In this document: positions 44,601-55,250 of the stretch, piece by piece
How the letters are laid out: each line of letters opens with the position of its first letter
Numbering within the stretch: the first letter of the stretch is position 1
Assembly (NCBI GenBank): GCA_964035545.1
Contig: OZ037767.1
Span: forward strand, 16,945,781-17,009,780
Direction: 5' to 3'
DNA from: Bugula neritina
Taxonomy: Eukaryota > Bryozoa > Gymnolaemata > Cheilostomatida > Bugulidae
DNA: 64,000 nucleotides
Translations under genes and position numbers: made by a program
The notes under the pieces: generated by a model
What the model was told of the DNA's origin: nothing
What the model saw: only the letters and a program-made list of their open reading frames with translations
Database searches by the model: none

Positions 44601-47260
44601 CTTTATTTCTTTCAACTTCACTTCTTTACACACGCGTCCAGTTCAGCATTTTGACAGCGTATGCAGTGTACTGCCATCATATCTCTATGCCGTTCTTCAG
44701 CCTCTTTTCTATTTATGTTCAGCTCACCTCCAGCTGGTCCTCCGACACCAGAAGACAAAGCTAGTCCTGCTGGTCTAGACGGTAAGGTGGAGTCTCCAGT
44801 GGCTGTGCCAGGCTGCAGCAGAGAGAGGTGAGTAGCTCGTTGTGTACGGCGTAACTCAGTCTGATGTACTTCAGCTCTACAGAGCTTAGTTGTCCGTGTG
44901 GAGCCACGTTTAATATATATACTCTTGTCATCTATAGATCTACCACTAGCCTCGCTGTCAGCCACTTCTTATATGGTGACGGTCCGAACTCGAACCGCAG
45001 TTCCAACCTTGACTCTGTTTCCACTTCCTCTCTGGAATCTGTCCATAGCTCGGCTCTCGGCTATACAACCACGACCAGTGTCGATGATTATTCACCTCAG
45101 CCAGATGTCCGGGGATGGACTCTCAGTCCAGTACACAGTTTCACCTTCTCTGGGAGTTCCAACTCTGAGAGTAATCATGAGACTTTCGTCAAAGAACACT
45201 TCGAGCCAAGGTTAGAACCTCACCATATGCTGTTTCCTGCCTGTATCACTTGTCAGCGTAGAGAAAGCTGCTAACAGAAAGTGTAGATAGCATAGCAGCT
45301 GATTCATTATTTCTCATTTTAGTACATCCAGACCACAACCACGCTGGAGAACTCTAATGTCTGGGATGGCTGTTCCTGTTAGCAGACTCATTAGGAGGCC
45401 TGTCACCATTCCTCCCACCGTCAGGTATGTCTACCACCAAGTTATGTAACATTGTCTGGTACGTAATTTTCTCTACAGCTGTATAGTTATGTCAACCACT
45501 AAGTTATGAACTCCCTTCAATGTTGAAGTGAGTTGAGTTGTAGTTGTAGTTGTAGTTGAGTTGTAGTTGAACTTGTTGTTATATTCTCCAGACCGGCTGC
45601 CCACGCTGTGTATGTTGGTGGAGCACCTCCAGCAGTGCAGTGTGTTACCGCTTTCCTGCCCACTCCACGGCTCTATGGAGCACCAGCCATGAGAGCTAGC
45701 TCAAGCAGAGGGTTGAATGGAGCGAGGTAGGACTAAAACATGTACAGTTTTGGTGGGAAAAAGTATTTCATAATAAAATAAGTCTACTGGTGTATTTGAA
45801 ATGTGCTGTGTAGTAAATTATTTACGTCATAAACAGAATCTGGTTATATTTATATTATTATAATACAAACATGATCCAATTATATTCTGTCTTTCACAGC
45901 ACTGTCACCCGATGCCTTTGCCGAAAGGAAGTTCCGGCAAGCTCGATGCTGAAGCGGTATAGCTCAGAGCACGTGTTTGACCTTGGCCCTTCTACTAAGA
46001 GATCGTCTGACACCTATTCGAGATCTAGTAGAAAAGGGTGAGCACATTTTCTCAACTGTGTTTGCGTTTAAGATTCAGAGCTGTGAATTATATAACTTAT
46101 GCTCTCTCAATACATACAACTCTCAATATAGGTGTAATCCATTGGGTGGGTGTACCAATACTTATACTGAAGTTGAGTGTAAACTTGTTCATTCTACTAT
46201 GCTCATGATATATTAGTTTGAGCTGACTACAACTACGTGTCTGTATTTTTAGCGCCAATCTTCTATGTTCATGTCACGGGGAGCACACCGACTGTGAGGA
46301 AAGGTAAGAACTGTAGAGTTTGCTTTCTAATGAGGGATATGTGTTGCAATGGTTGTATTTCATTTCTACCACTGAACCTTTTATTTGTAAAGTTTTCCAG
46401 CTGTTTGTCAGCATGCATTGGAGTTATTTCCTGTTGAGGTACAGCAGCTGAGTAGTCAGTATTGCTGTGAAATCTGAACATCAATAGAGTTGTAATACTT
46501 TAGTTTGATACCTTTTAGCACAATCTCTGAGAGTGAGTCACTGCAAGCCTGTGCTGGAAAGGGTAAGCAGCCGGCTAAGAAACCGCTTAGAAAGGGACCT
46601 CTTAAACAAGGTTCTCTCACAAAAGGACCTCTTAAGAAGGGACCTCTCACAAAAGGACCTCTTAAGAAGGGACCTCTCACAAAAGGACCTTTCAAAAACG
46701 GACCTCCTAAAAAAGGACCTCTTACAAAAGGACCTCTCACAAAAGGACCTCCTAAGAAAGGACCTCTTAATAAAGGACCTCTTACAAAAGGACCTCCTAA
46801 AAAGACACAGCTTAGAAAGTCATTAACTAATGGCAGAGCACCAGCTTCCAACCGCCAAGCTGGAGGTGTTGGAAATCGTCTGGGGCCTCCAAAAAGAGGA
46901 GCTTTGAGCAAAGCACCAAAATTAGGGGCAAAGACCCCTGTAGCTCCTAAAAGAAATGCACCTAGTTCCGGGAGCAAGCTAGGCTCACGTGCTGCAGCGT
47001 CTAAAAAGAAGCAGTCATGTCCTGATGTGTTCACCAGGCTGTCAAGTACACCTCTGCGCGGCGCACCCAGGCGGCTGAACAGCACTCCAGCTGTCAAGCC
47101 ACCAGTCAAGTCAAAAACGTCTCGGCCAGCAACCTTACTTAGTCAGCAGTCCTCTTCTGCCCCACAGCGCAAGATGAGGCAGTTGAATGCCTCGAAAGCA
47201 TCGGCTAATAATCTAGAGAAGCGTTGTCCAGTGCTGGAACAGCGCATTCGCAAATCATAG
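35628..47260 (+). CDS. 18-exon gene for an unrecognised 1,553-residue repeat-rich protein, all introns phase 2
   Basis: Exons: 35628-35689, 36063-36167, 36632-36763, 36946-37053, 37332-37631, 37855-37986, 38124-38291, 38513-38599, 41903-42061, 42408-43907, 44152-44514, 44723-44827, 44938-45210, 45323-45424, 45592-45726, 45900-46037, 46253-46303, 46519-47260 (stop TAG). All have AG before and GT after. The lengths sum to 4,662 and the joined frame is open throughout. Every intron splits a codon after its second base, usually AG|N, so an Arg or Ser marks most junctions. Exons are clearly richer in GC than the introns. No signal peptide, membrane segment or known domain was seen. The start MLGRLWNFLTGDE could form a short amphipathic helix. 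The rest is Ser/Pro/Arg/Lys-rich and probably disordered, with FTISPxR sites (proline-directed kinase type) in exons 3 and 6. Function unknown. Exon 1 was taken as first because its ATG and length are conserved in four copies; 5' non-coding exons are possible. Confidence 0.8.
36226..36626. repeat. 17-bp pyrimidine-rich minisatellite in intron 2
   Basis: About 24 units of TCTGTTCTACCTCCATC with few changes. The array stops five bases before the CAG acceptor of exon 3, so it forms a 400-base extended polypyrimidine tract on the sense strand. Homologous introns of the decayed copies (for example 24,000-24,030) hold only one or two related units. Long open frames here come from the repeat and are not genes. 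Confidence 0.95.
36632..36763 (+). CDS. Exon 3 of the 18-exon gene (related to exon 6)
   Basis: 132 bases, encoding residues 56-100. It contains a basic patch IPRRKKPRRPQR and then TPFTISPVRRAAQER. Exon 6 (37,855-37,986) has the same length and phase and ends SAFTISPLRNSESR, so the two probably arose by exon duplication. The basic patch is a candidate nuclear localisation signal and SPVR a candidate proline-directed phosphorylation site (inference). At least six decayed copies of this exon lie at 21,063-27,963. Confidence 0.8.
37064..37318. repeat. 20-bp minisatellite in intron 4
   Basis: About 12 units of GATACCTGATAGTATACTGA with minor changes. It begins shortly after the exon-4 donor and ends about 13 bases before the exon-5 acceptor TTTACAG. 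Confidence 0.95.
37332..37631 (+). CDS. Exon 5 of the 18-exon gene
   Basis: 300 bases, residues about 136-236, open in phase 2. Contains RARSRLERKTSTAGTTLSSR and later VFAMQMAYHLGHLTGLLTTA, the most hydrophobic stretch in the N-terminal part of the protein; it is short and has no flanking features of a membrane helix. The donor is CT|GTAAGT, unlike the AG| of most other exons. Two dead copies exist at 18,911 and 23,187. Confidence 0.78.
37751..37821 (+). tRNA. tRNA-like sequence inside intron 5, probably a pseudogene or SINE head
   Basis: The A-box-like TGTGGTGTAATGGTTAACC and B-box-like GGGTTCCACTCC are spaced as in a tRNA. The T-arm pairs (TCGGG with CCCGG). The anticodon-arm region CCCGCTTGCAAACC would place TGC in the loop, but the anticodon and acceptor stems do not pair well, so a working tRNA is unlikely. 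No second copy was noticed in the window. Confidence 0.4.
38647..41897. repeat. 30-bp satellite array of 3.25 kb in intron 8
   Basis: About 108 tandem copies of TACTGTATATAGTATTACTA followed by CTCTGTGATA. Most differences are single C/T or A/T changes (TACAT or TATAT). Units shortened by about 12 bases recur at 39,371, 40,828 and 40,945, and identical multi-unit blocks recur near 39,400-39,770 and 39,960-40,190, which suggests block amplification. The array ends directly in CTCTGTTAACAG, the acceptor of exon 9. Because the unit length is a multiple of three and contains no stop in several frames, it yields open frames of up to 628 codons that are artefacts. Confidence 0.97.
41903..42061 (+). 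CDS. Exon 9 of the 18-exon gene, directly after the satellite
   Basis: 159 bases, open in phase 2 (SLVASSSSTIVSSSEGSGRR ... SELRSLTELEEG), Ser-rich. Donor AG|GTAAGA. Its acceptor is built from the last, altered satellite unit. Confidence 0.78.
42408..43907 (+). CDS. Exon 10 of the 18-exon gene, 1,500-base Ser-rich repeat exon
   Basis: Encodes residues about 418-918. It opens with a 30-base repeat (SLSLSPPL or SLSLSPPR, 42,415-42,545). From about 42,920 to 43,710 it carries ten units of 26 residues of the form TPSALSSACSSSISLAASLG plus six more. The units cycle in threes (SVHSLAASLG, SSISLTASLG, SILSLDDSHG), a 234-base higher-order repeat. Each unit has one conserved Cys in S-A-C-S-S. The exon is exactly 500 codons long and phase 2-2. 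Low-complexity, probably extended or glycosylation/phosphorylation-rich; no enzyme motif seen. Confidence 0.82.
44152..44514 (+). CDS. Exon 11 of the 18-exon gene, Ala/Gln/His repeat exon
   Basis: 363 bases, residues about 919-1,039. About eight repeats of roughly 15 residues, built on KAIQADPVHHDGPAH and shorter QADSVHQAD pieces, cover 44,178-44,410. The repeats are followed by a unique tail (SDTLSAAVQTLDSKVTEE). Phase 2-2, donor AG|GTAAGA. Confidence 0.8.
44723..46303 (+). CDS. Exons 12-17 of the 18-exon gene
   Basis: Six short exons: 44723-44827, 44938-45210, 45323-45424, 45592-45726, 45900-46037 and 46253-46303 (35, 91, 34, 45, 46 and 17 codons). Introns are only 110-215 bases. Exon 13 is Ser/Asn-rich (SSNLDSVSTSSLESVHSSAL). 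Exon 14 is basic (RLIRRPVTIPPTV). Exon 16 has RCLCRKE and a Ser/Arg-rich end. Exon 17 reads ANLLCSCHGEHTDCEE, with four Cys/His residues close together. All are symmetric, so any could be skipped without breaking the frame. Confidence 0.75.
46519..47260 (+). CDS. Exon 18, terminal exon of the 18-exon gene, basic KGPL repeats
   Basis: Residues 1,307-1,553, ending RIRKS before TAG. From 46,592 to 46,806 there are about 14 five-residue units (KGPLT, KGPLK, KGPP), often as a ten-residue pair, giving a strongly basic, proline-rich tract. The rest is also Lys/Arg/Ser-rich (RAAASKKKQSCPDVFTRLSS). The composition suggests binding to nucleic acid or another acidic partner (inference). The last 140 bases are copied twice downstream (48,125 and 51,843). 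The minus strand is also open across the repeat but is a shadow. Confidence 0.8.
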
Positions 47261-47483
47261 TCTCCCGAACTTCTCAGTCCGAGTTGTTTGGTGGTAGACT
47301 GTTGTTGGTTGCAGTTATCCTTGTGTAATGTGTCTCATTGTGCAGGTGGAATACAATGTATCTCATCCATTGATGTCTCTGATTCTGTTGGCTTGTACAG
47401 CCGCTACTTCTACTTTTACTGCTACTACTATTACTACTGCGCACACTACTCAGTACACTAAGCCTGAGGATGACTGGATCATC

Positions 47484-47489
47484 AATAAA
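47484..47489 (+). terminator. Possible polyadenylation signal AATAAA of the 18-exon gene
   Basis: AATAAA 224 bases after the stop codon. The following sequence, up to about 47,790, stays similar to the downstream copies and ends in AAAGGTAAGC, a possible donor. The transcript may instead continue into the non-coding exon-like array. Confidence 0.35.
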
Positions 47490-47699
47490 GAGCTGGACTC
47501 TACAAATACAGCAAACCTCTGAACGACGTGAATGGTTCATCTACTAAGGGTAGATGCGCCTCGTCCCGTAGTGATGCTGTGGTTCACCAGGCACATCAAG
47601 ACGGTCATCTGATTACTGGTTCTTGAGAAATGGTCAGGTAGCTAGATAGAGACACTAAACTCTGCAGCTCACCAACATTTCTCATTCTCTCCCCTTTCG

Positions 47700-50600
47700 G
47701 CACATTTTCTTTCGCTATTCAAACCTTTATTTCTTCTCCTCTTTGATGAAAGAATATAACTCAATGTGACTGGTGATCTTTATTAGTAAAGGTAAGCTTT
47801 TCTCTCTGTTTGTATTTGTTTATGCTCTTGCTGTTGATTACAAAATCAATATGTATTTAAGTCAATTACAAGATCTGCTAATTTACTAATATAAAGAGAT
47901 ATTTATTAAAGATTAGTGTGAGCAGCAATCTTTTTTTCTGAACAATAGCAGGCCAGCTATGTTTTAAATATATATATATTGTTGTAGATTTATTTCGAAA
48001 AATGAATATTACACTACGGCTGGTGTCCTCACATATTTAGTTGGGTTAAATGAAGATTATTCTCTGAAACAGTTTTGCACCTCAGACCTTTACTAGTTGG
48101 TTCCACTAAAACGCACAAAGAAGTATTGGCCAACAACTTTGCTTAGTCAGCAGTCCCCTTCTGCCCCACAGCGCACGGTGAGGCAGTTGAATGCTTCGAA
48201 AGCATCAGCTGCTGATTGAGAAGAGCATTGCCTTGTGCTGGAAAAGCGCGTAGCAGAATAGAGCAGAGCTGGACTCTACAAATACAGCAAACTCTGAACG
48301 ACGTGAATGGTTCATCTACTAAGGGTAGACGCGCCTCGTCCCGTAGTGATGCTGTGGTTTACCAGGCACATCAAGACGGTCATCTGATTACTGGTTCTTG
48401 AGAAATTATCAGATAGCTAGATAGAGACACCAAACTCTGCAGCTGACCAACATTTCTCATTCTCTCCTCTTTCGGCACATTTTCTTTCGCTATTCCTTCT
48501 TCTCTCTGGTTGAATTTGACTGAGGATCTGTATTAGTGAAGGTAAAGGTAAGCTTTTCTCTAAATTTTAAAACATTATTTTCTGTTTGTATCTTTTTTTA
48601 CTATAGAAACGCCACCTCTTGCTGCTTAGTACAAAACATGCATTTCGGTCAATTGCAAGATTTGCTAACTCACAGATATGAAGGGTTAAATACTAAAGCT
48701 TGATGTCAACAGTAATCCATTTTTCTTTCTTAACAAAAACAGGCCAGCTATGCATATTTTATTATTAAATTATATATTTTGTTGTAGATTTATTTCAGAA
48801 GAATGAATATCACACTAAGGCTGGTATCCTCACATATTTGGCTGAGTTGAATGAAGATTATTCTCTGGAATAGTTTCACACCTCAGGACTTTACAGAAGA
48901 AACAAACGTTCTGTTAAGAACTTCTTTCTGTTGGGCAAATGTCTGAATATTCATCACTCGAGATCACAATTGCACCTGAACTTCTGAATTTCAAGCTGAC
49001 TGCAATACTGACTCAAGCTTGGCAGTGTTCAGGTAAGCTTTTTTAATATTTCTTTTTTCTAATTATCTACATCGTGACTGAGTAAAATTTAGTTAGAATA
49101 CTTTTTATAACTTTTTTGAGCCAATTATGATTACAAGCTTATAGAAAATATACTTAGTTTAATATTTATGCACACTTTTCATCATCATTACCTATACTGG
49201 TAATCAATCTTGTAGATGATACAAATCCTTTTAAGGCTGGTAAAAACACTACTAGGTGTGCATTGGATGAGCAACATATTCCTCATTCTCTACTCTGTAT
49301 GTTGACATTCACACATCTACATCTTAGTAAACTGAAGAGTAGTTTATTAGTGGATCTTCTTAAAAATCCTCTACAATAAATACTCGGCTGGACACACCAT
49401 GTCTTTCACTGTTGGTCAGATGACTCCAAAACTCCATATAGAGGTGAGTCCTTCTTCTATATTCTCTTAGCATTTTGTTTCTTGACTTCCTATAATATCC
49501 GGTTAGAAGGTTTCTCAGCATGTTTCTGTCAGTGTTTTTAAATGCATACTTTTTAACTTTTCTCTCCTATCATGCATAGAACGTTCTTTTAAAGGTTGTT
49601 GATACAATTTTTAGAGAATAGTTTAATTTCTGCACCTAATAGACATATTAAATATTATAGATGGTGATATCACTTGTTGGCTGGTACAATACTACATTGT
49701 TAGTGGGTTCTCAACTCTGCAAATTTGCACTTCTGGTGCATCTCTCCTGGATTTCAAGTAGACGGAACAGTATTTTACTTCTCAAAACATTTACTAGATT
49801 GCATTTCTCAATGAGCCAACAGAACATGTCTCCAATTCTTATTTTCGAATTTGGGGATGGAAGAATTTAGGCTGGAGTTGAGTCAGATGTGGATCATCTT
49901 ACTAACATAGAACATTCTATTCTACCAGAGCAATGGTGAGTTTGTGAAATTCTTCTAAAAACTGTGATCTGCTGTGAGGACAGACTTGTGTGAGTATTCG
50001 ATGGCAATAGTTGACGTAATTCTTTCAAGAGTTAAAGTTGCTGTGGTAAATGATTATTAATATGTTATGATGATTTTTGCAGAGTCTCTCACTGAATCTA
50101 TATTACTTGTCTGACTGGTACAATCAATGATAGATGATGATTCCACTTTCTTCTCCTTATAAATGTCTGGATTCTATTAATAGACTGTCACAGATATCTG
50201 CTGGTCTCAGAGCCTCTCCACTGGCAACTCTGTTCAGAGTTTAACTTCTTCCTATCTTGTTATAATATAGGTGAGTTCATGTAGTAGCAGATAAGGCACA
50301 ATTTAATTTCTCTCATTTCCATTATCATTGCACAATGGTCAGGCTGTCTATAAGTTTGACTATGAAGATGTATTATAAGTTCTATCAGAAACTATTATAT
50401 CTTGCTCAGGCACTTCAGTAAAACAATATTAAGCTAGTTAATATCAAACAGGTTTAAAAGTTTGAGTTGTCTACAGCATTGCTATTTCATCGAAACTTAT
50501 GCTTCAACATTCTTATATGACTTTTTAGTTTCTGCACACATCAGACAAGATCTTCATCTTGATTTCTCACAATACTTGCTGGGCTGAGATAAAACCCGTT

Positions 50601-51460
50601 TACATATTCTGTTGAGAACTTCTCACTTTCTGTTCTGCAAGCTTCATCACTCGAGATCACAATTGCACCTGAGCTTCTGAATTTACAAGTAAACTGAGTC
50701 AACGTTACAGAACTTTATCAAAGTAATATACTCAAGTTTCCACTTGCACTTGGCTCAGGTAAGTTAGTTTTAGTTTTGTTTGCCACAGGTCAATTTTTAT
50801 AGTTTTCAAATTGTTTTAGTAATTTTGTGCGTCAACTTAGATTACAAGCTTTGAGAAGAGATGCTAAAATAAAATATTATGTTAAAAATTATGTTTTATC
50901 ATCACTTATATTCTATAATAATTATATAACATTTTGTAGATGCGGTACAAAATCCTGTTTGGCTGGTAAAAACACTTCCACATTCTTATTGGACTACAAT
51001 TATTTCTGCACTTCTGAATTTTAAGTAAATCTCCATCCTACTGTGTTCAAGCCTGAGAAGTAAGTTCATTTAAAGAGTTATTATTTCTGTTTTCTGAGTT
51101 AATGCAGTTTTGGCACTTCTGGTTAATTAATATGGATCAATGTTCAGTGGCGGAAATATTAAATTAATTCTTTAAACTAGCTTCTAATCATTAGTTATAG
51201 CCAGTTAGGAACTCTTGTAGGTGATACAAAATCTTGGCTGGCTGGTGAAAACAGACAAGATCTTCTCTTTGACATGTCACAATACTGGTTGGGCTGAAAG
51301 CAACACTTTAATGTTCTGCTGAGAATTTTATCATAACTTCCACATGCTTTCTTCAAGTATTCATCACTTGAGAACTTGGCACATTCCAATTTCAAGTCAA
51401 TAAACAGTTCATGTCTACAGTTTTTAAGATATGCAGAACCTTTATTCCTTCTTCTCTCTG
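47700..51460 (+). repeat. Right tandem duplication, unit 1
   Basis: This unit and the next (51,460-55,250) are about 3.72 kb apart and similar throughout: 47,752 with 51,468, 48,099 with 51,806, 49,661 with 53,383 and 50,827 with 54,600. The final part of each also matches the left block from 640 to 2,900. Confidence 0.85.
48096..48410 (+). pseudogene. First downstream fragment of the terminal exon
   Basis: From about 48,125 it matches the end of exon 18 and its 3' UTR: TTAGTCAGCAGTCCCCTTCT, GAGGCAGTTGAATGCTTCGA, then CTGAACGACGTGAATGGTTC. It lacks about 240 bases that are present in the main gene between its stop and AGAGCTGGACTC. An in-frame TGA replaces the NNLEKR part. No upstream exon is present. 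Confidence 0.8.
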
Positions 51461-54400
51461 GTTAAAGAATATAACTCAATGTGACTGGTGATCTTTATTA
51501 ATAAAGGTTAGCTTTTCTTTCTGTTTGTATTTGTTTATACTCTTGCTGTTGATTACAAAATTAATATGTGTTTTAGTCAATTGCAAGATCTGCTAGTTTA
51601 CTAATATAAAGAGATATTTATTAAAGATTGGTGTGAGCAGCAATCTTTTTTTCTGCACAATAGCAGACCAGCTATGTTTTAAAAATATACATATTGTTGT
51701 AGATTTATTTCGGAAGAATGAATATTACACTAAGGCTGGTATCCTCACATATTTGGTTGGGTTGAATGAAGATTATTCTCTGAAACAGTTTTGCACCTCA
51801 GACCTTTACTAGTTGGTTCCACTAAAACGCACAAAGAAGTATTGGCCAACAACTTTGCTTAGTCAGCAGTCCCCTTCTGCCCCACAGCGCAAGGTGAGGC
51901 AGTTGAATGCCTTGAAAGCATCGGCTGCTGACCGAGAAAAGCATTGTCTGGTGCTGGAAAAGCGCGTAGCAGAATAGAGCAGAGCTGGACTCTACAAATA
52001 CAGCAAACTCTGAACGACGTGAATGGTTCATCTACTAAGGGTAGATGCGCCTCATCCCGTAGTGATGCTGTGGTTTACCAGGCACATCAAGACGGTCATC
52101 TGATTACTGGTTCTTGAGAAATGATCAGATAGCTAGATAGAGACACCAAACTCTGCAGCTGACCAACATTTCTCATTCTCTCCTCTTTTGGCACATTTTC
52201 TTTCGCTATTTAAACCTTTATTCCTTCTTCTCTCTGGTTGAATGTGACTGATGATGTTTATTGGTAAAGGTAAGCTTTTCTCTAAATTTTAAAACATTAT
52301 TTTCTGTTTGTATATTTTTATACTATAGAAACGCCACCTCTTGCTGCTGATTACAAAACACCCATTTTGCAAGAATTGGTAATTCACAGATATAAAGGGT
52401 TAAATACTAAAGCTTGATGTAAACAGCAATCCCATTTTTCTTGCTTAACAAAAACAGGCCGACTGTGCATATTTTATTATTAAATTATAGATTTTATTGT
52501 AGACTTATTTCGGAAGCATGAATATCACTCTAAGGCTGGTATCCTCACATATTTGGCTGAGCTGAATAAAGATTAATCTCTGGAATATTTTCACACCTCA
52601 GGAGTTTACAGAAGAAACAAAACTTCTGTTAAAAACTTCTTTCTGTTGGGCAAACGTCTGAATATTCATCACTCGAGATCACAATTGCACCTGAACTTCT
52701 GAATTTCAAGCTGACTGCAATACTGACTCAAGCTTGGCAGTGTTCAGGTAAGTTTTTTTTAATATTTCTTTTTTCTAATTATCTACATCGTGACCGAGTG
52801 AAATTCATTTGAGATAGTTTTTTTCTAATTTTTTTGGGCCACTTAGGATTACAAGCTTATAGAAAATATACTAAGTTTAATATTTATGCACACTTTTCAT
52901 CATCATTACCTATGCTGTTATTGAATCTTGTAGATGATACAATCCCTGTTTGGCTGGTAAAACACTTCCAGATGTGCATTGGATGAGCAACATATTCCTT
53001 ATTCTCTACTCTGTATGTTGACATTCACACATCTACATCTTAGTAAACTGAAGAGTAGTTTATTTGTGGATCTTCTTAGAACTCCTCTACAATAAATAGT
53101 CGGCTGGACACACCATGTCTTTCACTGTTGGTCAGATGACTCCAAAACTCCATATAGAAGTGAGTCCTTCTTCTTCATTCTCTTAGCATTTTGTTTCTTG
53201 AATTCCTATAATATCTGGTTAGAAGGTCTCTCAGCATGTTTCTGTCAGTGTTTTTAAATGCATACTTTTTAACTTTTCTCTCCTGTCATGCATAGAACGT
53301 TCTTTTAAAGGTTGTTGATACAATTTTTACATAATAGTTTAATTTCTGCACCTATAAATATAGACATATTAAATATTATAGATGGTGATATCACTTGTTG
53401 GCTGGTACAATACTATAACATTGTTGGTGGATTCTCAACTCTGTATCTCTCCTGGATTTCAAGTAGACGGAACAGTATTCTACCTCTCAAAACAGTTACT
53501 AGATTGCATTTCTCAATGAGTCAACAGAACATGTATCCAATTCTTATTTTCGAATTTGGGGATGGAAGAATTTAGGCTGGAGTTAAGCCAGATGTGGATC
53601 ATCTTACTAACATAGAACATTCTATTCTACTAGAGCAATGGTGAGTTTGTGAAATTCTTCTAAAAATCTGTGATCTGCTGTGATGACAATCTTGTGTAAG
53701 CATTCGATGGCAATAGTTGACGTAATTCTTTCAAGAGTTAAAGCTGCTGTGGTAAATGATTATTAATAGGTTATGATGGTTTTTGCAGAGTCTCTCACTG
53801 AATCTATGTTGATGACAATATCACTTGTTCAACTTGATAGATGATGGTTATAACAGCTGATGATTCCTCTTTCTTCTCTTAAACATCTGCTACTCAATAT
53901 CATAATTATTCTGCACTTTCTTTCTGTATTCTATAAATAGACTGACACAGATATCTGCTGGTCTCAGAGTCTCTCCACTGACAACTCTATTCAGAGTTTA
54001 ACTTCTTCTTATTCTGTTATAATACAGGTGAGTTTATGTAGTAGCAGAAGGCACAATTTAATTATTCTAATTTCTATTGCATGGTGGCAGGGCATATCTA
54101 TAAATTCAATTATGGAGATATATTATAAATTCTATTAGAAATTCTTTACAGATATTTATATCGTGTGCAGGCACTTCAGTTATACAAGATTAAGGTTTTA
54201 TGGCATCTAACAGCTTTAAAAGTAGTTTAAGGTTTCTACAATATTGTCACTTCATTAAAACCTATACCGAAACATTCTTATATAACTTTTAGTTTCGGCA
54301 CACATCAGACAAGAGTTTCATCTTGGTTTGACAGAAATGGGCTGAAAGAAACACATTTATATTCTGCTGAGAACTTTTTCTTTTCTGTTCTCCAAAATTC

Positions 54401-55250
54401 TGAATATTTATCATTCGAGATCACAATTGCACCTGAACTTCCGAATCTACAAGTAGACTGAGCTAGTGTCTACAGTACTTACTCAAACTTCCACCTGCAC
54501 TTGGCTCAGGTAAGTTATTTTTAGTTTTTTGTTGCCTATTATCTACATGGTGACTGAGTGAAGGTCAATTTATATAGTTTTTAATATTTTTGGTAATTTT
54601 TTGAGTTAATTAGAATTAGAAGCTTTGAAATGAGATGCTAAAATAAAATACGTTAAAAATTATGTTTTATCATCACCTATATTCTATAATTATTATATAA
54701 CATATTTTTTGTAGATGCGGTACAAAATCCTGTTTGGCTTGTAAAAACACTTCCACATTCTTATTGGACTAAAATTATTTCTGCACTTCTGAATTTCAAG
54801 TAGACTTCCATCCTACTGTGTTCAAGCCTGAAAGGTAAGCTTGATTGAAGAGTTATTTTTCTATTATCTGTGTCATGATAGACTGAGTTGATGCAGTTTT
54901 GGCACTTCTGATTAATATAGGTCAATGTTCAGTGGGGGGGGGGGAAACACTAAATTAGTTATTTAAACTAGCTTTTAATCATTAGTTATAGTCAGTTAGA
55001 AACTCTTGTAGGCAATACAAAACCTTGGCTGGCTGGTAAAAACAGACAAGATCTTCTCTTTGACATGTCACAATACTGGATGGGCTGAAAGCAACACTTT
55101 AATGTTCTGCTGAGAATTTTATCATAACTTCCACATTCTTTCTTCAAGTATTCATCACTCGAGAACTTGGCACATTCCAATTTCAAGTCAATAAACAGTT
55201 TATGTCTACAGTTCTTAAGATATGCAGAACTTTAGAACTTTGTAGAGGGT
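51460..55250 (+). repeat. Right tandem duplication, unit 2
   Basis: Second copy of the 3.7-kb unit. A run of nine G occurs at about 54,936, where unit 1 has none. Confidence 0.85.
51815..52130 (+). pseudogene. Second downstream fragment of the terminal exon
   Basis: Same structure as 48,096-48,410, including the identical junction to the array sequence (CTTTACTAGTTGGTTCCACT), so one fragment was made first and then duplicated with the 3.7-kb unit. Here the frame runs further (TGA absent) to a TAG after GCGCGTAGCAGAA. Confidence 0.8.

Noticed and set aside
46456-47109. 217-codon minus-strand frame rich in GPF and RGP
   Set aside because: Antisense shadow of the KGPL repeat in exon 18; the plus strand continues the 18-exon frame and has the splice acceptor.
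49661-49870. 69-codon open frame beginning MVISLVGWYN
   Set aside because: The tandem copy at 53,383 has a frameshift after about 11 codons and re-enters another frame. Conservation follows the exon-like module, not the protein.
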